From contig PLWV01000021.1 in NCBI GenBank assembly GCA_003153155.1, positions 3,557 through 67,556 on the forward strand: a stretch of DNA of 64,000 bases. Direction: 5' to 3'. Shown here piece by piece: positions 18,101-26,040 of the stretch. The notes under the pieces were generated by a model. It saw only the letters and a list, made by a program, of their open reading frames with translations. It was not told the origin of the DNA and searched no databases. Source of the stretch: Gallionella sp. GTDB lineage: Bacteria > Pseudomonadota > Gammaproteobacteria > Burkholderiales > Gallionellaceae. The number at the start of each line of letters is the position of its first letter. Position 1 is the stretch's first letter. The translations under genes were made by a program, and so were the position numbers.

Positions 18101-20378
18101 GTTGCAGCCAGTCGTGCTTACCATAGCCAAGCCGGCTGAGGCGTACGCCGAAGCGTACAAGCCTCGAGTGTACGATGACGTGGATGAGCAACTGCTACCG
18201 GTGTTTCTCGAGGAAGCCGACGACCTGTGTCCGAAGATTAGTGAGGGATTGCGTACATGGCGTGAGCCGCCGCACGACGAGGAGCAAGTGCCATTCTTAA
18301 AACGCCTGCTGCATACCATGAAGGGTAGTTCACGCATGGTGGGTGCGATGCGTATCGGTGAAATTGCCCATGAAATGGAAGACCGTGTGTTGGCGGCTGC
18401 CCAACTGCGCGATGAAGCCGGGTATTGGGACACGCTGGAAAGTGATTTTGATCGCATTATGGCTTTGCTCGGAGAATTGCGCGGTGGTAAACCTGTAGCA
18501 GAGGCCAAACAAGTTCCGACTGGGCGACGCGCGGCAGATCAGCCGGCGGTGGTCGAGCGCAGGGCGGATCGTGCCGTGCTTGGCAATATGCTGCGTGTGC
18601 GTTCCGACGTGTTGGACCGGCTGGTGAACGAAGCCGGTGAAATCAGCGTGGCACGCTCGCGTATGGAAACCGAAATGCGTGTTTTAAAGGAAGGTTTGCT
18701 GGAATTGACGACCAGCGTGATGCGTTTGCGCCAGCAGTTGCGTGAGGTGGAGATTCAGGCAGAGAGCCAGATGCAGGCGCGCGTCTCGTTGGCCAAGGAT
18801 AACGCGGAGCAGTTCGATCCGCTTGAATTTGACCGCTTTACCCGCTTGCAGGAATTAACGCGTTTCATGAATGAAAGCGTGCATGACGTGCAGACCGTGC
18901 AGCAGTCGATGTTGAAAAATCTGGATGAAACCGCTGTCGTGATGTTGGCGCAGGGGAGGCTTAACCGCGAGTTGCAACAAGGCTTAATGAACGTGCGCAT
19001 GGTGTCGTTTAACAGCATCACCAACCGCTTGTATCGCATCGTGCGACAAACCGGCAAGGAGCTGAACAAACGCGCCAACCTTGAATTGCAGGGCACGAAC
19101 GTAGAGCTGGATCGCAGCGTGCTGGAAAAAATGATCGCACCGTTAGAGCACTTGTTGCGCAATTCCATCGTGCACGGCCTGGAAAACGATCAGCTGCGCG
19201 CGCAGAGCGGTAAGCTCCCGATCGGTGAAATTCGTTTGAGTGTGCGCCAGGAAAGCAACGAGGTAGTATTCGAGTTCAGTGATGACGGCGCCGGCCTGAA
19301 CTTTGCGAAGCTGCGCGAAAAGGCGATAGCCAACGGTTCGCTGCAGGCCGATGAAGAGGTCAGTGACGATCAATTGGCGCAACTGATTTTTACTCCCGGC
19401 CTTTCCACTGCGACCGAAATCACCGAAGTCGCCGGACGCGGTATCGGCATGGATGTGGTGCGCAGCGAGATCGTTGCGTTGGGTGGGCGTATCGATGTCA
19501 GCTCGAAGCGGGGGGCAGGTACGCAATTTCTCATCCATTTGCCGCTTACGCTGGCGGTCACGCAGGTGTTGATGGTGCGTTCGGGAGATGCGATTTATGC
19601 GATTCCATCCACCATGGTCGAACAAGTCAGGCAGGTGAAACCGGCAGAAATGGACGCGTTGTATCACGCGCGACAAATCGAATGGCAAGGCAATATTTAC
19701 ATACTGCACTATTTACCGCACCTGCTGGCTGACATGGAAATTGCCCAGAAAAATCAGCCGCGCAATCAGGTGTTGCTGCTGCGCAGCGGCGGGCAACTCA
19801 TTGCTCTGCATGTTGATGAAATGCTGGGCAATCAGGAGGCGATGGTAAAAAATATTGGCCCGCAATTGGCGCGGCTGTCAGGGATCGCCGGTGCGACGGT
19901 GCTGGGTGATGGCAGAGTGGTGCTGATTTTGAACCCGGCGCAACTGGCGCAACGTATCGCCGGCATCAGCAAGGCGAAAAAGGCGGCCGCCAAGCCGCTC
20001 AATACCGAGCCGTTGATCATGGTGGTGGACGACTCCCTTACCGTGCGTAAGATCACCTCCCGCATGCTGATCCGCGCCGGTTATCAGGTTGTGACGGCGA
20101 CGGACGGTGTGGATGCGCTGGAAAAACTGGAGGAGTTCACCCCGAACGTGATGTTGCTGGACATTGAAATGCCGCGCATGGATGGTTTCACGCTTGTCAG
20201 AGAATTGCGTCGCGATCCCAAGATGCAGAATCTGCCGATCATCATGATCACTTCGCGTACTGCTGACAAGCACCGCGATTACGCCATGCAACTGGGCGTC
20301 AACACCTACTTGGGCAAGCCTTATCAGGAAGATGAGTTGCTGCAGAAAATCGCCGATTTTGTGGCAGTGCATAAATAG
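15129..20378 (+). CDS. chpA: Hybrid chemotaxis kinase ChpA/PilL
   Basis: A 1749-aa CheA-like hybrid kinase. After a long helical N-terminus there are three clear Hpt sites: H671 in HTLKGSGRMVG, H843 in HTLAGVSRTMG and H1062 in HTMKGSSRMVG. Then come the dimerisation region, the HATPase (LEHLLRNSIVHGLEN, SDDGAGL, GRGIGMDVV), a CheW-like domain, and a C-terminal receiver with phosphoacceptor D1678 in LLDIEMPRMDG. The linkers contain imperfect Ala/Pro/Glu repeats around residues 560-620 and a duplicated DKDxLS stretch (about 917 and 972). It drives PilG/PilH phosphorylation. Pseudomonas ChpA has more Hpt domains (about 2,500 aa), so this is a shorter version. pmbA follows on the other strand. 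Confidence 0.94.
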   Translation: MTNSAQFDRNTLAAVKPGVDGTLAEISAQMDLYLGAPADNETALEVVRSELHRLLGVLKMVGLDGAAVFCAELELTLSELATNPKQVSAMHRDVLRRALFGITHYLDTLANGADNAALRLFPQYQELQQLRGLEMSFELDLFYPNLDLQLPQQVLNLPAQSDAMARLKMLRSQYQQGLLKWLRQDDVAASVQQMQQALDGALRCAPQDGSRAFWWIGYGLLDCLKLDGLPPEMNVRKLLSRIDQQLRAVVEGNFGDVKPVMNEMLYLIGHSHAVSEQVEAIKRVYALDQYLPELSALSPSEVDQMLGIMRDQLRVAEECWELCAQGDKAACEKFIKYAEQIALQSDKLDRDVLQYLTKQIQVLSQYGSSPEHARPIAMDMAMALLLLGSGIENYRRIGSGFQEQARILSERMQAAVKQQPEDTKRLTELVDLHYQMEQRGDVMGPLANEMLVNIQHVEQGLNAFFDSAIKRDELPELLRLLSQIQGGLRISSLHHAEQLLTSIQDHVRRFTQRDDAPRPAERYALADAMSALENYMQHLTHGQTGDISRLQTALVEMVKLDQAPETAAIAPAEPAKVFAPMAIAPVEQVSAPMEIAPDEAPQVSAPVEIAPVEAAKVFAAIQRPSDEDQELLDIFLEEAQEVLGTMRSNLETCQLHPDSHEPLVIIRRAFHTLKGSGRMVGLTELGEVAWCVERAMNKWLQYNKTATPGLLNFIKVAVQSFAGWVDMLSNQGEVIIEAGDLIAAAQQIENGLDSEMRLTASSASELPGLVTDSGQVSTPLSAPAPTPSEKVVVTGEATLYSSALFNIASAEVKQNIAVLHQQLDELRTAVPPVVQYDFMRAAHTLAGVSRTMGFATVVELAYALEGWLQARLEQLFTLSDGQLQLLEQSIVALDGMIQNVCDKEMPQMRSDLVNQLLADKDNLSEAALEPASEESASEPEKALQPEAFAPLTQKAEADQPQVRDEVKERLLTDKDKLSGAVAEPASAAESVLQPVVLTIAKPAEAYAEAYKPRVYDDVDEQLLPVFLEEADDLCPKISEGLRTWREPPHDEEQVPFLKRLLHTMKGSSRMVGAMRIGEIAHEMEDRVLAAAQLRDEAGYWDTLESDFDRIMALLGELRGGKPVAEAKQVPTGRRAADQPAVVERRADRAVLGNMLRVRSDVLDRLVNEAGEISVARSRMETEMRVLKEGLLELTTSVMRLRQQLREVEIQAESQMQARVSLAKDNAEQFDPLEFDRFTRLQELTRFMNESVHDVQTVQQSMLKNLDETAVVMLAQGRLNRELQQGLMNVRMVSFNSITNRLYRIVRQTGKELNKRANLELQGTNVELDRSVLEKMIAPLEHLLRNSIVHGLENDQLRAQSGKLPIGEIRLSVRQESNEVVFEFSDDGAGLNFAKLREKAIANGSLQADEEVSDDQLAQLIFTPGLSTATEITEVAGRGIGMDVVRSEIVALGGRIDVSSKRGAGTQFLIHLPLTLAVTQVLMVRSGDAIYAIPSTMVEQVRQVKPAEMDALYHARQIEWQGNIYILHYLPHLLADMEIAQKNQPRNQVLLLRSGGQLIALHVDEMLGNQEAMVKNIGPQLARLSGIAGATVLGDGRVVLILNPAQLAQRIAGISKAKKAAAKPLNTEPLIMVVDDSLTVRKITSRMLIRAGYQVVTATDGVDALEKLEEFTPNVMLLDIEMPRMDGFTLVRELRRDPKMQNLPIIMITSRTADKHRDYAMQLGVNTYLGKPYQEDELLQKIADFVAVHK

Positions 20379-20516
20379 AGTGTTGGTCAGCATCGCATGC
20401 GCACGTCACATCCGGATGGCCGTGCGCACAACGGAGCAGCAGGTCTTATCGAGGCACGAGGTTAGAGCGCCGCCTGTTTTAGCGCACTCTACCGAATTAC
20501 ATTTGCCTTCCTGAAA

Positions 20517-21887
20517 TTAGCGTCCCGCGATGGTCATGCTTTCGACCAGAATCGAACCACACTGACGCGAACCTTGCACCAGCACGTCGTTGCCTACCGC
20601 GATGATGTTGCGGAACATATCTTTCAAATTTCCAGCGATGGTGATTTCCTGCACCGGGTATTGAATTTCGCCGTGCTCCACCCAGAAGCCTGCTGCGCCG
20701 CGCGAATAGTCGCCAGTCACAGCATTGACTCCCTGGCCTAATAACTCGGTGACGAGCAGTCCGCGCGACATGGTTTTCAGCATCCCGGCGAAATCCAGTT
20801 CGCCGGATTGCCCCCCTGATGATTTCAAGACCAAATTGTGGTTGCCGCCGGCATTGCCGGTGGAACGCAGCCCCAGCTTGCGCGCCGAGTAACTGCCGAG
20901 AAAATAGCCGCGCAACACACCATTTTCAACGATCACGCGGCGCTGTGTTTGCACGCCTTCATCATCGAACGGGCTGGAAGCCAGTCCTTTGCGAATGTCC
21001 GGCACATCGGCGATGTTGATGTGCGGTGCGAAGATGGTTTGATCGAGTTGATCGAGCAAAAACGAGGACTTGCGATACAGGCTGCCGCCGCTCACCGCGT
21101 TGACAAAACTACCCAGCAAACCGGATGCGATCGGCGCTTCAAACAATACCGGCGCTTGCATGGTTTCGAGTTGGCGTGCGTTCAGGCGGCGCACGGTGCG
21201 CTCGGCGGCGATGCGCCCGACTTGCCGGGCACTTGGCAAATCTTTGGCATCGCGCGCGACTGCATACCAATAATCTCGTTCCATTGCGTCATCCGGTCCG
21301 GCGATGACCGCGCAACTGAGGCTGTGCCGCGAAGTGGGGAAGCCACCCATGAAACCCAGACTGTTGGCGGTTATGAATTGCGCCTCGTGCAAGTTAACGG
21401 TCGCGCCTTCGGAATTGCTGACGCGCGCATCCGTATCCAAGGCCGCTTGTTCGCACTGTTGCGCCAATTCTATCGCCGCATCGACCGGCAAGTCCCACGG
21501 ATGATACAATTCCATATCTGGACAATCACGTGCCAGCATGTCCGCATCCGGCAGGCCTGAGCAATCATCTTTGGCGGTATAGCGCGCAATCGACAACGCC
21601 GCATCCACCGTATCGCGCACCGCTTGCGGCGAAAAATCCGAGGTACTGGCATTGCCGCGCTGCTGGCCGAGATAGACAGTGATGCCCAGACCTTTATCGC
21701 GGTTGTATTCGATGGTTTCGACTTCGCCTTGACGCACCGTGACGCCTTGACCGAAACCAACCGAAACTTCGGCGGAGGCCGCTGATGCACCGCGTTGTTT
21801 GGCGTAGTCCAGCATGTCTTGCACGATGTTGCGCAAGCTGTCAGCGGAATGGGAGAAGCGTAGCGTAGAGGAGACTAGGGCATTCAT
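20517..21887 (-). CDS. pmbA: TldE/PmbA metalloprotease-system subunit
   Basis: The TldE (PmbA) half of the TldD/TldE protease, which matures small modified peptides and degrades CcdA-type antitoxins. The 456 aa from the ATG at 21887 (the TTG two codons upstream is less likely) end with the family's LVQGSRQCGSILVESMTIAG. Characteristic segments are VRQGEVETIEYNRDKGLGITVYLGQQRGNAS and FDDEGVQTQRRVIVENGVL. TldE lacks the HExxxH zinc site of TldD, as here. It is divergent from darP, the usual betaproteobacterial arrangement, and convergent with chpA. Confidence 0.95.
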   Translation of the reverse strand: MNALVSSTLRFSHSADSLRNIVQDMLDYAKQRGASAASAEVSVGFGQGVTVRQGEVETIEYNRDKGLGITVYLGQQRGNASTSDFSPQAVRDTVDAALSIARYTAKDDCSGLPDADMLARDCPDMELYHPWDLPVDAAIELAQQCEQAALDTDARVSNSEGATVNLHEAQFITANSLGFMGGFPTSRHSLSCAVIAGPDDAMERDYWYAVARDAKDLPSARQVGRIAAERTVRRLNARQLETMQAPVLFEAPIASGLLGSFVNAVSGGSLYRKSSFLLDQLDQTIFAPHINIADVPDIRKGLASSPFDDEGVQTQRRVIVENGVLRGYFLGSYSARKLGLRSTGNAGGNHNLVLKSSGGQSGELDFAGMLKTMSRGLLVTELLGQGVNAVTGDYSRGAAGFWVEHGEIQYPVQEITIAGNLKDMFRNIIAVGNDVLVQGSRQCGSILVESMTIAGR

Positions 21888-21981
21888 AAGCAAAGCGGAT
21901 AATTAGCGAAAGGCGGTATCATAGCAGCATCGCCCAAACTCATTAAGACCAAGCTCATTAAGACCAGACACATTAACTGCT

Positions 21982-22704
21982 ATGAATCCGCACAATAAAA
22001 ACCACGACGAAAACGAGCCGTTACATATTCATCTGGGAGATGACGAAGATGAGCATGATGATGCCGAGGCACATGATGCCGAAGAATATGATGATGGCGC
22101 CGTAGAAATCATCCGGCCTCAGGCGCGCAATGTAAACAGCCCCACTACCCGAGGGCGCGGCTTGCGCAACCAACCAGTGGTGGACGGTGATGAGGAAGAG
22201 CTGCCTCCCAGCAAGACCAAGATCAAAAAGCAGATGCACGATCTGCGCGACCTCGGTGAAGAACTGTCCGGGCTTGGCAAGGATCAACTCGCACAACTCG
22301 ACATCCCGGAGAATCTGCGCGATGCGATACGCGAGATGAAGAACATCAACAAGTTCGGCGCGCAACGCCGCCAGATGCAATACATCGGCAAGCTGATGCG
22401 CGATGTGGATACCGCTCCCATCATCGCCAAACTGAACGCATGGAAAGGCACCTCGCAACAGCACGTCGCCTATATGCACCAACTGGAACGCTGGCGCGAC
22501 CGGTTGTTGGAAAGCGATGCGGCACTGACCGAGTTGCTTGCTGCGTATCCGCAAGCCTGTCCTGAGCCCAGTCGAAGGGCCGATGCGCAAAGACTGCGCA
22601 CGCTGATACGCAACGCGCAAAAGGAAATGGAGGCGCAAAAGCCGCCCAAGAATTTCCGCGAGATTTTTCAGGTGTTGCGCGAGATCGTTCCCGAACCTAC
22701 ATAA
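21982..22704 (+). CDS. darP: Ribosome biogenesis factor DarP (YjgA)
   Basis: A DUF615/YjgA protein that assists 50S subunit maturation. The 240 aa comprise a very acidic, His-containing N-terminus (about 1-55, DDEDEHDDAEAHDAEEYDD) and the helical core PPSKTKIKKQMHDLRDLGEEL, LRDAIREMK, RRQMQYIGKLMRD. Residues about 192-200 (ACPEPSRRA) are an in-frame insertion from a palindromic repeat at 22556-22580; family members run straight from the AAYPQA region to the RLRTLIRNAQKE segment. It is divergent from pmbA and is followed 8 bp later by an esterase. Confidence 0.92.
   Translation: MNPHNKNHDENEPLHIHLGDDEDEHDDAEAHDAEEYDDGAVEIIRPQARNVNSPTTRGRGLRNQPVVDGDEEELPPSKTKIKKQMHDLRDLGEELSGLGKDQLAQLDIPENLRDAIREMKNINKFGAQRRQMQYIGKLMRDVDTAPIIAKLNAWKGTSQQHVAYMHQLERWRDRLLESDAALTELLAAYPQACPEPSRRADAQRLRTLIRNAQKEMEAQKPPKNFREIFQVLREIVPEPT
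22556..22580. repeat. CCTGAGC/GTCGAAGG palindrome inside darP
   Basis: CCTGTCCTGAGC is followed by AGTCGAAGGG, the two arms of the palindrome family also found in envC, ftsE and several intergenic gaps. It is translated in frame within a loop between two DarP helices. Confidence 0.75.
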
Positions 22705-22712
22705 CAATCTGC

Positions 22713-23378
22713 ATGAGCGCTATTCTTCCACACATCACGCTCGAATCCGGCAAGCAACCACAACACAGCATCATCTGGCTGCATGGTTTGGGCGCGGACG
22801 GCCAGGATTTTGTGCCCATTGCCGGCGAGCTGAAACTCCCTGTCGCAGTACGTTATATCTTTCCGCACGCGCCGCAACGCCCGGTCACCATCAACGGCGG
22901 GTTTGTGATGCGTGCCTGGTATGACATTGCCAGCCAAAGCATAGATGCGCAACAGGATGAGGCAGGAATCCGCACCTCGCAAATTGCTGTCGAAGCACTG
23001 ATCGCGCAGGAAATGGCACGCGGCATTTCACCGGGAAACATCTTTCTAGCGGGATTTTCTCAGGGCGGGGCAATTGCGCTGCACACCGCATTGCGCCAGA
23101 CTGCCCCGCTGGGTGGAGTGCTGGCACTCTCCACTTATTTGCCGTTGGCGGATAGTGCTGTGCGCGAGGTGCTGGCAAGCACCAGGGCAACTCCCATTTT
23201 TATGGCGCACGGACGCAGCGACCCGGTCATACCCTATGCATTGGGGGCTGTTTCAAGAGATGCGTTGCTGAAATTCGGCTATGCAGTGGAATGGCATGAA
23301 TACGCCATGCAACACTCGGTGTGTGAGGAAGAACTTCGTGATATCGAGGCTTGGCTGACAAAGAGGATTGAGGATTGA
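22713..23378 (+). CDS. Carboxylesterase/phospholipase (alpha/beta hydrolase)
   Basis: A 221-aa serine hydrolase of the phospholipase/carboxylesterase family (PF02230, acyl-protein thioesterase-like). The start HSIIWLHGLGADGQDF carries the oxyanion HGLG. The nucleophile is S116 in AGFSQGGAI. The acid is Asp in HGRSDPVIP, and the His is probably in YAMQHSVCEEEL. No signal peptide is seen, so it is cytoplasmic. It probably forms a two-gene unit with darP. The last codons lie in a long inverted repeat shared with the intergenic gap (23363-23418). Confidence 0.9.
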   Translation: MSAILPHITLESGKQPQHSIIWLHGLGADGQDFVPIAGELKLPVAVRYIFPHAPQRPVTINGGFVMRAWYDIASQSIDAQQDEAGIRTSQIAVEALIAQEMARGISPGNIFLAGFSQGGAIALHTALRQTAPLGGVLALSTYLPLADSAVREVLASTRATPIFMAHGRSDPVIPYALGAVSRDALLKFGYAVEWHEYAMQHSVCEEELRDIEAWLTKRIED

Positions 23379-23418
23379 GTAAGAACCGCTGCTCCGCTTT
23401 TAACTCAATCCTCAATCC
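23363..23418. terminator. Long inverted repeat between convergent genes
   Basis: GGATTGAGGATTGAG (starting inside the last codons of the esterase gene) pairs with CTCAATCCTCAATCC about 25 bases later, giving a 15-bp perfect stem. It sits between convergent genes and probably ends transcription of one or both, although no strong T-run follows. A further partial copy, CTCCTCAATCCTCA, follows. Confidence 0.55.
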
Positions 23419-23425
23419 ACGCTCC

Positions 23426-24949
23426 TCAATCCTCACTAACCTCCTGCTCAATAAGTTTGAATTTTGCCAAATCGTAATCAAGGCCTTTTTCCTGCAATCC
23501 GCTGGGCATCAGCAAATAATTTTTCCCTTCCAGCTGAATTTTCAAGCTGCGATTGGCGGAGAATGTATCGGCCTTCATCAACAATAACTGAACCCCGCCG
23601 GATAACTCACCCTGTTTTGCATAAAGCCAAAGCGCCGCTTGGCCGTTTTCAAGTTCGCTGCCGTTCCGGTTCAAGAACACACCGGCAACCTGGTTGGCCA
23701 GAATTTCCGAGCCCACGTGCAGTCGGTTCGCATCATCGCGCAACAACCGCCGCACCACTGCCACACCCCAATGTGACGCACCCTCCGGCTGTATCCCAAG
23801 CAAACTGCCGATGCCTATGTTAGCGCTTGCTGTAGGCAAAGCGCTGCTAAATCCGCCGACACTGATCTCCTCGGTTACCCAATATACCGGATCTTTTTCG
23901 CTGAAATGCAGCCCTGCATTACTGCGCTCGACCACCTTGTCAAAGCCGTTGACCACGTTCAATGTGACATTGGCCGCGTGTCGCGGATTGCGTCGCACGG
24001 GAGGTGCGATCAAATAATTCAATAAATACTGAACAGCTTCAATAACTATTTTAGCTTCATAGCTTCCGCCCAGATTGATCTCATTGGGAACAATATTTTT
24101 TTTCAGCACTTTCATCAAGTCTTCCAGCTTGGCTTGCATCGTTTGCATGCTGACGAAGCGCAGGGCAGGATGCGTGGTGGCCTCCATGTTGATGCGCGTC
24201 GGTTCAGCCGGGCGATTTAAATCGAAACTGAGCCGACTGTGCCCGCTTGGCTCTGCGTGTATGTCGATGGTCGAGCAATACTGTGCCACAATGCGCTCGG
24301 TCAGATGCATATACAGCGGGCTCAAGGCAAGAAGCCCACTGTCGTACCATACCAACAGGCGCCCCACCTCACATTTCACCGACGTGTTGACTATCATGCC
24401 GGGATACATGCTGACCGGCGTATTGAGGTATTGCAGTTGTTCGGCATGTTTGTATAGCTGGGCGAGGTTAGCCCAAATCGTGTTATCGGCCTGACCATAG
24501 CGGGCACAAACATATTTCAACTGGCAAATCATGGTATGCACCGCGCGGGCAGCCAGCAACGGCACTTGTGCCTTGATGGTATTGCTGCCTTTTTCAGCGT
24601 TGCAATAACGATTGAACACCGTGTAATAAGCATTGGCGGTATGGCGGGAAAAATTGTCCAGCACTAGCCACAGGCGATTTTCCTGGAATTTATTTATCTC
24701 AAAAGGCGTAAAATACTCGCGCACCAATTTTCGTGCGTAAGGCTGGGCAGCCTCGTCAATCAGGCGCAACACGGCAAACTGGTGATCAAGCTTGAAGTCG
24801 GTATGTTCCGACACCGACTCTATCCACTCGGTTAACTCCATGAGCGACTTGAACGCGTCATTCTTCGGCAAGTCGCCCAACAACGCTTGCACAGACTTGA
24901 TATCCGCCAAGGGATGATCAGATTTTTTTCCAAATATTCCCGATAACAT
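23426..24949 (-). CDS. Conserved hypothetical protein, 507 aa
   Basis: I do not recognise a named family with certainty. The start at 24949 (MLSGIFGKKSDHPLADIKS) is preferred to the in-frame upstream codon at 24997, whose first residues look non-coding. The N-terminal ~300 residues are helical and Gln/Leu-rich, without signal peptide or membrane span. The C-terminal part (roughly 370-500) has beta-rich segments such as VGSEILANQVAGVFLNRNG and KIQLEGKNYLLMPSGLQEKGLDYDLAKFKL that could be a PilZ-like barrel, but no RxxxR/DxSxxG c-di-GMP signature is clear. Codon use is native. It is convergent with the esterase and divergent from aat, and probably cytoplasmic. Confidence 0.75.
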   Translation of the reverse strand: MLSGIFGKKSDHPLADIKSVQALLGDLPKNDAFKSLMELTEWIESVSEHTDFKLDHQFAVLRLIDEAAQPYARKLVREYFTPFEINKFQENRLWLVLDNFSRHTANAYYTVFNRYCNAEKGSNTIKAQVPLLAARAVHTMICQLKYVCARYGQADNTIWANLAQLYKHAEQLQYLNTPVSMYPGMIVNTSVKCEVGRLLVWYDSGLLALSPLYMHLTERIVAQYCSTIDIHAEPSGHSRLSFDLNRPAEPTRINMEATTHPALRFVSMQTMQAKLEDLMKVLKKNIVPNEINLGGSYEAKIVIEAVQYLLNYLIAPPVRRNPRHAANVTLNVVNGFDKVVERSNAGLHFSEKDPVYWVTEEISVGGFSSALPTASANIGIGSLLGIQPEGASHWGVAVVRRLLRDDANRLHVGSEILANQVAGVFLNRNGSELENGQAALWLYAKQGELSGGVQLLLMKADTFSANRSLKIQLEGKNYLLMPSGLQEKGLDYDLAKFKLIEQEVSED

Positions 24950-25032
24950 TCGCCGCCCCTTAAACCACAACTTCCACCCATGGCAATATAACCACAAAAT
25001 GCATCCAATGAACAGATGCTAAAAGGACCAAC

Positions 25033-26040
25033 TTGATTCCCTGGCTAACTGATGACACCCCATTCCCGTCTGTCGAGCGCGCTCTAAGTTCGCCTAATGG
25101 TTTGTTGGCGGCGGGCGGCGAGCTAACCGTACCGCGTCTGCTGGAAGCCTACCGCAACGGAATATTCCCGTGGTTCAATCCCGGCGAGCCCATACTGTGG
25201 TGGAGTCCGAATCCGCGCATGGTGCTGATCCCGGGTGAATTCAAGACCTCGCGCTCGCTCGCCAAAATGTTGCGCAACAGCATCCATGAAGTGCGCAACG
25301 ATACTGTTTTCGAACAGGTGATGCGTTGCTGCGCCGCTCCGCGCGCCAAAAATCGAGCCGGCCATCCCGGCACTTGGATAGGCGAAGACATGATTGCAGC
25401 GTATTGCGCACTGCATCGGCTGGGCTACGCGCATTCGGTTGAAGTATGGATGCCAAAAAAATCATTCCAGTTTCAAATCGAAGGCGAGACAAGGCGGCAA
25501 CGATCGAACGAAATGGGCAGTGCAATGAGCACGGCCATAAGTGAGCGATGTCCAGCGACTAAGCTGTCGTCTTGTGACAGCCCAGTCGAATGGCCAGTAG
25601 TTACACCAGGAAGCCAACACAGTATCGCCGATGAGTTGGAGCTGGAATTGGTTGGTGGTTTGTATGGTGTCAGTATCGGACGCATGTTCTACGGCGAATC
25701 CATGTTTAGTGACGTCAGCAACGCCTCGAAGATCGCGCTGGCGCATCTCGCCAGGCAACTTGAACGCTGGCAGTTTGGCATGATCGATTGCCAGATGAAC
25801 ACGCCCCATCTCGCCACACTCGGCGCACGCGAAATTCCGCGCAGCGAATTTATCGCTAGCCTGCAAGAATTGATACACTGTGCGCCGATAGACGAAAAAC
25901 TTTTGATGAAACCACTAGCCATTCCGCTAGGCTGTCAGCCGAGGAGCTCTTGGCCGGGCACCCGAAAGACAACAGCCAAGCGGCTGGTTATGTCCGGGCA
26001 CCCGACTGACTGGCAATTTGACCCCGATCTTTTTACATGA
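25033..26040 (+). CDS. aat: Leucyl/phenylalanyl-tRNA--protein transferase with two repeat insertions
   Basis: Transfers Leu or Phe from tRNA to proteins with N-terminal Lys/Arg, making them ClpS/ClpAP substrates. The TTG start at 25033 has AAAAGGACC upstream. Conserved blocks are [45 protein letters not shown] and [21 protein letters not shown]. At 335 aa it is about 100 residues longer than usual for two reasons. Residues about 141-204, between HSVEVW and LVGGLYG, come from a nested repeat (25464-25648). Residues about 291-323 at the C-terminus come from a second repeat (25904-25990), after which the native-looking WQFDPDLF resumes. Both insertions keep the frame and leave catalytic blocks intact, so the enzyme may still work. 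Confidence 0.93.
   Translation: MIPWLTDDTPFPSVERALSSPNGLLAAGGELTVPRLLEAYRNGIFPWFNPGEPILWWSPNPRMVLIPGEFKTSRSLAKMLRNSIHEVRNDTVFEQVMRCCAAPRAKNRAGHPGTWIGEDMIAAYCALHRLGYAHSVEVWMPKKSFQFQIEGETRRQRSNEMGSAMSTAISERCPATKLSSCDSPVEWPVVTPGSQHSIADELELELVGGLYGVSIGRMFYGESMFSDVSNASKIALAHLARQLERWQFGMIDCQMNTPHLATLGAREIPRSEFIASLQELIHCAPIDEKLLMKPLAIPLGCQPRSSWPGTRKTTAKRLVMSGHPTDWQFDPDLFT
25464..25648 (+). repeat. Outer repeat inserted in aat, carrying a family A unit
   Basis: The terminal inverted repeats ATTCCAGTTTCAAATC and (reverse complement of the right end) ATTCCAGCTCCAACTC bound the segment, with GGCG following a few bases inside each end. It contains GAGACAAGGCG, which also occurs in the family B element at 45419-45617, and an intact family A unit at 25549-25608. 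It is read through in frame by aat. Confidence 0.7.
25549..25608 (+). repeat. Family A 60-bp hairpin unit inside aat (copy 1)
   Basis: Head TGTCCAG (consensus TAACCAG), stem CGACTAAGCTGTC, loop GTCTTGT, stem GACAGCCCAGTCG, and a tail AATGGC..ACCA, giving exactly 60 bases. It falls exactly on codons 173-192 of aat. In that frame the consensus head would be a TAA stop; this copy reads TGT instead. Confidence 0.85.
25904..25990 (-). repeat. Family A 87-bp loop-extended unit at the aat C-terminus (copy 2)
   Basis: On the minus strand: head TAACCAG, stem CCGCTTGGCTGTT, a 34-base extended loop containing CGGGTGCCCGGCC, stem GACAGCCTAGCGG, and tail ending TTTCATCA. The length, 87 bases, is a multiple of three. 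It is translated on the plus strand as [12 protein letters not shown]...TTAKRLV within Aat. Confidence 0.85.
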
